In this document: positions 57,966 through 64,000 of the stretch, piece by piece
Layout: every line of letters begins with the position of its first letter
Numbering within the stretch: the stretch's first letter is position 1
Assembly (NCBI GenBank): GCA_033239005.1
Contig: BSQZ01000009.1
Span: forward strand, 939,752-1,003,751
Origin: Lamellibrachia satsuma
Taxonomy: Eukaryota > Annelida > Polychaeta > Sabellida > Siboglinidae
Length of the DNA: 64,000 nucleotides
Direction of reading: 5' to 3'
The notes under the pieces: model-generated
What the model was told of the DNA's origin: nothing
The model's database searches: none
What the model saw: only the letters and a program-made list of their open reading frames with translations
Made by a program: the position numbers and the translations under genes

Positions 57966-60412
57966 GGTGGTGAATGTCTCCAAGCATGTCACATAGCACT
58001 CAATATCTCCATGCATGTCACATGACGATCAATGTCTCCATGCATACCACATGGCGGTCAATGTCTCTATTCATATCACACAGTGGTAAATGTCTCCATG
58101 CATGTCACATGACGGTCAATGTCTCCACGCATGTCACATGATGTCAAATGTCTCCATACATATCACACATAGGTAAATGTCTCCACACATATCACATGGT
58201 GGTGAATGTCTCCATACATATCACACAGCAGTCAATGTCTCCATGCATGTCACACTGTGATCAATGTCTCCACGCATATCACACAGTGGTAAATGTCTCC
58301 CAGCTTTTCTGGTGGGGCGGTCACATGTCTAGGTGACCTGGTGGCGTAGTGGCCCCACCTATCTGGGTCATATGTTAATTTTTGTAGTGTTAAATTGAAT
58401 TTTATTATTACACCACGATAGTATTGTTATATACTGCATTGAGTTCGGTTTGTTTTTGTTCATACCCGCAATGTGGGCCAGTTTTAGAGCGTGATGTTTT
58501 AAGTACATGGGACAACGTCGAAAGACACCGAGTGGCCCACATTTGTTTATTTATAAATATGTTTAATTTCTACCAAACATGGTAGATAATAAATGTCAGC
58601 CAGAAAGTCTGGCCATTTTCAAATCTATCCAGTCTTGGTGTTGTTGCTTTGCATAAATGTCTCCATGCACGTCACATGGTGTCAAATGTCTCCATACATA
58701 TCACACAGCGGTAAATGTCCCCATGCATGTCACATGGTGGTCAATGTCTCCATGCGCGTCACATGGCAGTCAATGTCTCCATGCATGTCATATGGCAGTC
58801 AATGTCTCCATGCATACCATATGGTGTCAAACGTCTCCATACATGTTACATGGCGGTCAATGTTTCCATGCACGTCACATGGCAGTCAATGTCTCCATGC
58901 ATGTCATATGGCAGTCAATGTCTCCATGCATACCACATGGTGTCACATAGCAGTCAATGTCTCCATGCATGTCACATTGTGGTCAATGTCTCCACGCATA
59001 TCAAACAGTGGTAAATGTCTCCATGCATGTCACATGGTGTCAAATGTCTCCATATATATCACACAGCGGTAAATGTCCCCATGCATGTCACATTGTGGTC
59101 AATGTCTCCACGCATATCAAACAGTGGTAAATGTCTCCATGCATGTCACATGGTGTCAAATGTCTCCATACATATCACACAGCGGTAAATGTCCCCATGC
59201 ATGTCACATGGAGGTCAGTGTCTCCATGCACGTCAAATGGCAGTCAATGTCTTCAGGCATGTTACATAGTGGTCAATGGCTCCACGCATATCACATGTCG
59301 GTCAATGTCTCCACACATATCACATGGTGGTGAATGTCTCCATGCATGTCACATGGTAGTCAATGTCTCCATGCATGTCACATGACGGTCAATGTCTCCG
59401 TGCATACCACATGGTGGTCAATGTCTCCATACATATGACACATTGGTAAATGTCTCCATGCATGTCACATGACAGTCAATGTCTCCACGCATATCACATG
59501 GTGTCAAGTGAGAAATGTGGTACGTCGAGACGCATGAAGTTTCAATGTGCCTAGAAACATTTCGTGGAAAACTGGTTTGACCTTGACCTTTTGACCACGC
59601 GGTGTTTATAAAAAATTCCATGAACAAGACGAGTGGGAGCGCACGTAGGAAATTTCAATGTGCCTAGACACATTTCGCGGGAGCTTATCCATAACTCCTA
59701 GAGTTTACCCATCATTCCTACAGGTTACCCATAACTCCTACAGTTTACCCATAATTCCTACAGGTTACCCATGCAGTTTGTGTATGACAATGTCTTGTTT
59801 TCTTCAACTTGTGTATGACAATGTCTTGCTTTCTTCAAGTTGTGTATGACAGTGGTAAATGTCTCCACACATATCACATGGTGGTGAATGTCTCCAAGCA
59901 TGTAACATAGCACTCAATATCTCCATGCATGTCACATGACGATCAATGTCTCACTGCATACCACATGGCGGTCAATGTCTCTATATTCATATCACACAGT
60001 GGTAAATGTCTCCATGCATGTCACATGACGGTCAATGTCCCCACGCATATCACATGATGTCAAATGTCTCCATACATATCACACAGAGGTAAATGTCTCC
60101 ACACATATCACATGGTGGTGAATGTCTCCATACATATGACACAGTGGTAAATGTCTCCATGCATGTCACATGGCGGTCAATTTCTCCATGCATGTCATAT
60201 GGTAGTAAATGTCTCCATGCATATAACATGGTGTCAAATGTCTCCATGCATATCACATGGTGGTCAATGTCTCCATGCATGTCACATGGCGGTCAACGTC
60301 TCCACGCATATCACATGGTGTCAAATGTCTCCATACATATCACACAGGGGTAAATGTCTCCACACATATCACATGGTGGTGAACGTCTCCATACATATCA
60401 CACAGCGGTAAA
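57966..60412. repeat. Satellite B: 29-30-bp tandem repeat in three blocks
   Basis: The unit is AATGTCTCCATGCATGTCAC followed by ATGGCGGTC, with a second version ending ATATCACACAGTGGTA. Blocks are 57966-58305 (about 11 units), 58650-59520 (about 30) and 59850-60412 (about 19). It abuts satellite A with no spacer at 57965. Between blocks lie 58306-58650 and 59521-59850. Longer-range repetition is visible (for example 58970-59080 and 59080-59200 are nearly the same), indicating recent expansion of multi-unit segments. ORFs through it are artefacts. Confidence 0.96.
58306..58650. other. Non-satellite insert in satellite B
   Basis: Contains TGGCGTAGTGG (about 58341), an exact match to the pol III A-box consensus, but no B box. 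Also an 11-bp inverted repeat, AATGTGGGCCA (about 58470) and TGGCCCACATT (about 58533). It may be a damaged SINE or other insertion. Confidence 0.4.
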
Positions 60413-60485
60413 AAGGTAAACTGTAGGAAGTATGGGTAAATTGTAGGAATTATGAATAAACTGTAGGAGTTAAGGGTAAACTGTC
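59690..60485. repeat. Opposed short-repeat arrays flanking satellite B block 3
   Basis: 59690-59775 repeats TTTACCCATAACTCCTACAG (about 20 bp, four copies). 60412-60485 has the same word in the opposite orientation (GGTAAACTGTAGGAGTTA, four copies). Together they form an inverted pair around the third satellite B block. Confidence 0.85.
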
Positions 60486-60489
60486 AAAC

Positions 60490-60695
60490 ATTAACTTCTC
60501 ATATCACCAAGTTTCCCATCACAAACTTTCACACAAACTTCCAACTTGAAAGATTCAACTTACAAACTTAAAAAAATTGTAAAGTTTCATAACACAAACT
60601 TTCATATCATAAACTTTCATGTTACAAACTTTCTAATTACACACTTCCAACTTGTAAATTTTCAACTTAGAAAAACTTCCAACTTTCAACTTTTT
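60490..60695. repeat. Degenerate AAACTTTCA-type repeat
   Basis: Some ten imperfect words of the type ACAAACTTTCA / CTTCCAACTT at 15-25-bp spacing. Confidence 0.75.
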
Positions 60696-60714
60696 TCACG
60701 CATATCACACAATG

Positions 60715-61265
60715 TTTATGGAAAATTCCATGACTTCGTTCGACCGTTCCAGAAAGCGACGGTGTTTTTATTTTTTGACCTTGACCTTCGCGAAACGACA
60801 TACGTCGAAAACTTCTCGAGATAATGCAATGATGCCATATGCGTCGTATAGCTTACATGCACGGTTACGTTTTTCCCGCTGCATGCACGAACTTTCGTCC
60901 GCTAGGTTTCATTCTGCTAGCTGTGTGAAAAGGTGTGACTTCGTTCGAACGTTCCAGAAAGCGACGGTGTTTTTTTTTACCTTGACCTATTGACCTTTTG
61001 CCCTCGCGGTGTTCTTGCAGACTAGTATCATTATAGGCGATATGTAGGTGTCGACGCGAAACGACATACGTCGAAAAGTTCTCGATATAATGCAATGATG
61101 CGATATGCGTCGTATAACTTACATGCACGGCTACGTTTTCCCCGCTGCATGCACGAACATTCGACCGCTAGATTTCAGTCTGCTAGCAGGGTGAAAATGC
61201 GGGATCGTGTTTCTTTTCGTGAGTGTGGAAAATTCCATGACGTCGTTCGAACGTTCCAGAAAAGA
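60715..61265. repeat. Long tandem duplication carrying heat-shock-element-like motifs
   Basis: The segment CGAAACGACATACGTCGAAA ... ATGCGTCGTATA ... CGCTGCATGCACGAAC occurs at about 60791-60915 and 61059-61160. Each is followed by a block ending in TCGTTCGAACGTTCCAGAAA. GAA-nn-TTC-nn-GAA, the heat-shock factor consensus, is exact at 60947-60959 and 61249-61261. A variant with GAC for the first GAA lies at 60742-60754. CpG density is high. No protein-like ORF. An expressed promoter is only one possible reading. Confidence 0.8.
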
Positions 61266-61297
61266 AGAAAAAACTACATGAAACCGAAGACGACAGA

Positions 61298-61500
61298 ATT
61301 AGGGTTACTAACCCTAACCCTAACCCTAACTGGCAATTGTATCAGTACAAAAGGTTGGTGATCTTTGACCTTTCATTAGGGTTACTAACCCTACAGGGTT
61401 CGTATTAGGGTTCACTACAGACGACAGAATTAGGGTTACTAACCCTAACCCCAACTGGCAATTGAATAAGTACAAAAGGTCGGTGACCTTTGACCTTCGA
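61298..61500. repeat. Interstitial telomere-like repeats within a duplicated segment
   Basis: Three occurrences of ATTAGGGTTACTAACCCTA (61299, 61375, 61431). The first is extended by CCCTAA units to 61330. TTAGGG appears in both orientations, so each makes a small hairpin. The first and third are followed by the same text (TGGCAATTG, AGTACAAAAGGT, GGTGA, CTTTGACCTT). TTAGGG is the common metazoan telomere unit. Here it is internal. Confidence 0.85.
61484..61496. promoter_or_regulatory. DR1-type nuclear-receptor site (sequence match)
   Basis: TGACCTTTGACCT is the exact complement of AGGTCAAAGGTCA, the DR1 element used by HNF4/RXR-type receptors. A weaker version (TGATCTTTGACCT) is at about 61360. 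It occurs in a repeat, so function is unproven. Confidence 0.35.
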
Positions 61501-61569
61501 CCTTGCCCCGCAGCGCCGTCTGGTAATCGTATCAGCGCAAAACAACATGGCTGCAAAACAAGATGGCAG

Positions 61570-62089
61570 CCTCCATAGAGCGGTCACCAACAGTATAATC
61601 GTTTTAGCAGAAACAGTTCAAGGGAATGATCTAGGTGTCTGGATTTCAAATAATTTTAAATGGGAGAAACAAGTTGTTGCAGCAATCCAACAAGCTATGA
61701 TGGTTTTGCATTCAGTAAAGAGAGCATTTATTCACTTTGGCAGAGAAACGTTCAACATTGTTTATAATACATATATTAGAGCAAATCTAGAATATTGCAT
61801 ACAGACATGGTCACCTTATTATGCAAAAGATATTTTAATGCTTAAGAAAGTGCAACGCAGGGCAACAAAACTGGTAATAGGATTAAAGGAATTTACATAT
61901 GAGGAAAGATTAACACAACTAAAACGTTATAGACTTGAAGAACGGAGATTACGAGATTTAAATGAAATGTTTAAGTTGTTAACTTGGAAAGAGAACGTAC
62001 ACCCAGACCATATAAATCGACACAGGAGCCTCGGTTTCGTTAATTTCGGCGAAGGAATTATTTCCACAATTAACCTTAATCACAAATAA
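61570..62089 (+). pseudogene. LINE reverse-transcriptase C-terminal region
   Basis: In a 199-codon frame opened at 61490, the part from about 61600 on reads AETVQGNDLGVWISNNFKWE, QAMMVLHSVKRAF, NTYIRANLEYCIQTWSPYYA, KKVQRRATKLVIGL and RYRLEERRLRDLNEMFKLLT. This is the post-RT domain found in CR1-type and related LINEs (L-E-Y-C-I-Q-x-W, the Q-R-R-A-T-K motif). The first 35-40 residues come from the upstream repeat and are not LINE. The frame is undamaged over about 150 codons. The family differs from the CR1 copies above. No RT core is present. Confidence 0.85.
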
Positions 62090-62094
62090 AGCAC

Positions 62095-62705
62095 CACTGT
62101 TGCACATCTATACAGACAACACTATTCAGTCGCTTGGTCATGTTCTGCTGGGGAAAGTTAAAGCTGAATTGAGTCACAGTACACCAGGTGGACAGAGATG
62201 ACTTTCTAGAACCGCACCAGGCAGACTTCAGTGAAGGACTGGGTACGCTAAAAGGGGTCACTGCAAAAATTATATGTTGATGATGCAGTAAAACCACGCC
62301 ATGTGCCACTTGCTGTGCGGTTAAAGGTGTAAGCGGTGTTAGATCGCCTTCAGGAAGAAGGAGTAATTCATCTTGTCCACTATACGGAAAGGGCGGCACA
62401 TATTGTACCTGTACCGAAATCTATAGGAGCCGTCAGAATCTGAGATATTACAAGATGGCCATTAACCAACCTGTCAAAGTAGCCATGCAAGTACCAAATC
62501 CCCAACATAAACGATTTGTTCACGAAAATAATGGGTGGTCAACTGTACACAAAACTTAACTTAAGCCACACTTACCAACAAGTTGTACTCACTCACCAGC
62601 ATCAACACCTTCAAGGGTTTGTTCGCGTATGAACGTTTGCCGCATGGTGTCAGCTCATCCCCGGGTATATTCCAGAGGATTATATAGCAGTTGCTTTATT
62701 GCCTG
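62095..62705 (+). pseudogene. Gypsy (Ty3-type) LTR retrotransposon pol fragment
   Basis: Read across several frames: FSEGLGTLKGVTAKIYVDDA, VKPRHVPLAVRLKV, LDRLQEEGVIHLVHYTERAA then HIVPVPKSIGAVRI, YKMAINQPVK, DLFTKIMGGQLYTKLNLSHT, YQQVVL and RLPHGVSSSPGIFQRI. This is the region between protease and the RT palm in Ty3/Gypsy elements, normally containing DYR, LDL..AYHQ and LPFGL motifs. Stops and frameshifts are frequent. No LTR, gag or integrase was found. It is truncated before YLDD. Confidence 0.8.
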
Positions 62706-62745
62706 AAATAAAACATTTATTTATATAAAACAAAATGCGTGTACT

Positions 62746-62868
<123 letters not shown>

Positions 62869-63244
62869 AGCCCAGTTCGTAGGAACGCCTATCCATCACC
62901 GCCCCAGCAGCATGCTGTATTACACAGCCCTACACTATTGTTTTTGTAGTAAAACACGTAACATACACCAGTTTTTTTATATTTGACCCAAAGTTGTGTT
63001 AACATGTCAAAATAAAAATAAAAACTTATTATTGTCTTATCTTTCATAGTTTTCTTGGGCAAGAACTACAAAAAATAAAAGTAAGGGCGAGAAGAGCAGT
63101 TTTTGTCATTTTAGCCATCTAAATGTATATATCTCACAAAATAACCTTGCCATATATGAACAACTATTTTGTCTTAGCCTTAGGCTTAGGCAGATAAAAA
63201 CTTGTTCGCGTTTTTACTGTTAAGCGTGCTTCGCAGAAACCTGC
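62869..63244. other. AT-rich spacer
   Basis: Nothing recognised. Confidence 0.5.
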
Positions 63245-63503
63245 AAGTTTCATCAATCAAAATCAACCCTTGTCAGACCCATTCTGGGGAACAGTAGTAC
63301 TGTTTGGGATCCATGCACACAGTCACAAATAGATAAATTAGAAATAGTTCAACGTCGTGCAGCCCGTTATGTTTTGCTTCGTCGTTACAATGTTTCATGC
63401 TATAAACATTGGTATGGACACCCCAGCATACCGCATGACAAAGGCCGTGCTCTGTAGAACTCCCTCCATCAACACATTGTTAGTGCAAACAGCCTGGATG
63501 CAT
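63245..63503 (+). pseudogene. LINE C-terminal scrap interrupted by a TTAA element
   Basis: LVRPILGNSSTVWDPCTQSQ, IDKLEIVQRRAARYVLLRRY, and after a frameshift NSLHQHIVSANSLDAFK. These are the standard end blocks of APE LINEs (LVR..LEY...WDP, QRRAAR, WN.LP). The last codon (AAA of FK) sits at the TTAA where the transposon entered, so that insertion is younger. Confidence 0.8.
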
Positions 63504-63507
63504 TTAA

Positions 63508-64000
63508 AGGGGGGGTGAAGCACTCGAACAACCATAGCCCAAACATAATAACATACCATTTACAGTATATATCACCCTTATATGATGGGCGCAACGCCAC
63601 GGTAATTTTGTAATATCCTTTTAAACTTTGCCATTATCTTCGCTGGGCGGCGCCATATTGCTCTGCGGGGGGCTCAGCGGCAGAGTGGTTTGAGTACGAG
63701 CTCCTGGCACGGCGTTCACACAGTAAAAACCTCTCGGAAAAACGGCCGAAACGCATGGAAAATCGAATAAAAAGAAAACTGGTGTACACTGGATGGCTCC
63801 TGGATATATCAACTAGTACTACAAATGCAAGGAAAAAACTTTTGATCGACTTCCGAGGAATAATTTGCAGCGGAAAAGGTGGTTGCAAATGCGGAAATTG
63901 CCGTGTCCGCCAGCCGCAGGCACTGCGAGTGACCACTTTTCCGATGCAAATTACAAGACAAAAGACTGTGATGAGCATGGACAGACGGTGAGCATCAAGA
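63508..64000 (+). mobile_element. 5' end of a second TTAA element copy
   Basis: Begins AGGGGGGGTGAAGCACTCGA right after TTAA (63504-63507). It matches 28067-28559 with about three substitutions (near 63684, 63861 and 63979). It runs off the window. Confidence 0.95.
63755..63991 (+). CDS. Cys-rich ORF, second copy
   Basis: Same 78 codons as 28314-28550, with Ile in place of Arg in DFRGIICSGKGGCKCGNC and Met for Ile near the end (VMSMDRR). All four cysteines and the GTGAGC donor at 63987 are kept. Both differences are missense and the frame is preserved, consistent with a recently functional gene, though two changes are too few for a test. Function unknown. Confidence 0.45.
   Translation: MENRIKRKLVYTGWLLDISTSTTNARKKLLIDFRGIICSGKGGCKCGNCRVRQPQALRVTTFPMQITRQKTVMSMDRR

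Noticed and set aside
58593..59385. ORFs of SPCMSHGGQCLHACHM type up to 159 codons
   Set aside because: Translation of satellite B in phase with a unit close to 30 bp.
57966..60412. Regular 29-30-bp repeats that might suggest a CRISPR array
   Set aside because: The repeats are contiguous without unique spacers, vary in sequence, and lie in animal DNA. It is a satellite.
61300..61331. A chromosome end
   Set aside because: Only a few CCCTAA units, followed by more than 2.6 kb of ordinary repeats and LINE/Gypsy fragments. It is internal.

Overview
This window is animal (metazoan) nuclear DNA. It is AT-rich, and coding stretches are broken by GT...AG introns. The bulk consists of degenerate APE-type non-LTR retrotransposons (CR1, L2 and at least two other lineages), cut-and-paste DNA transposons (TTAA-target Kolobok-like and hAT-like), (TA)n and (GCGT)n microsatellites, long satellite arrays, and TTAGGG/CCCTAA-type telomere-like motifs. 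There are no bacterial operons, rRNA genes or CRISPR arrays. The repeat mix fits a marine invertebrate or basal chordate, but I cannot name a species. Almost all protein-like signal is transposon-derived. The one good candidate for a host gene is a four-exon 3' gene end at 40024-43420.

Layout. 47-887: hAT-like element. 912-1340: CR1 scrap. 1624-9472: a 7.85-kb Kolobok-like element with long terminal inverted repeats, TTAA target duplications, a decayed THAP domain and a nested CR1 copy (4815-7345). 10630-14430: a minus-strand APE LINE (called LINE-B here) carrying a precise L2 insertion (11287-12831). 14550-15826: an LTR-like direct-repeat pair around an unfamiliar ORF. 16405-19965: CR1 copy. 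20340-26645: LINE C-terminus, L2, a CR1 ORF1 piece, a 117-bp tandem repeat and a minus-strand L2. 26832-37905: a CR1 split by an 8.58-kb TTAA element, which contains a 3-kb hAT-like element, which contains another CR1 fragment. 38420-38900: 48-bp minisatellite. 39440-43940: the host gene end, with a Kolobok-type MITE and a SINE in its introns. 44135-53160: three LINEs nested inside one another. 53565-57965: decamer satellite A. 57966-60412: 29-30-bp satellite B. 60490-61500: repeats carrying heat-shock-element-like and telomere-like motifs. 61570-63503: LINE C-termini, a Gypsy pol fragment and a microsatellite. 63508-64000: the 5' end of a second, nearly identical copy of the 28067 TTAA element.

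How it fits together. The nesting gives a relative time order. Several insertions can be removed on paper to restore the interrupted element: TTAA in the CR1 at 28063/36650, AAGTT in LINE-B at 11282/12832, and the LDYADD reverse-transcriptase motif at 45404/49672. The TTAA element at 28067 and its partner at 63508 differ at about 3 of roughly 490 aligned bases, so that family moved recently. The LINE copies carry stops and frameshifts and none here looks able to move by itself. Clade names rest on recognised motifs and terminal structure, not on database searches.
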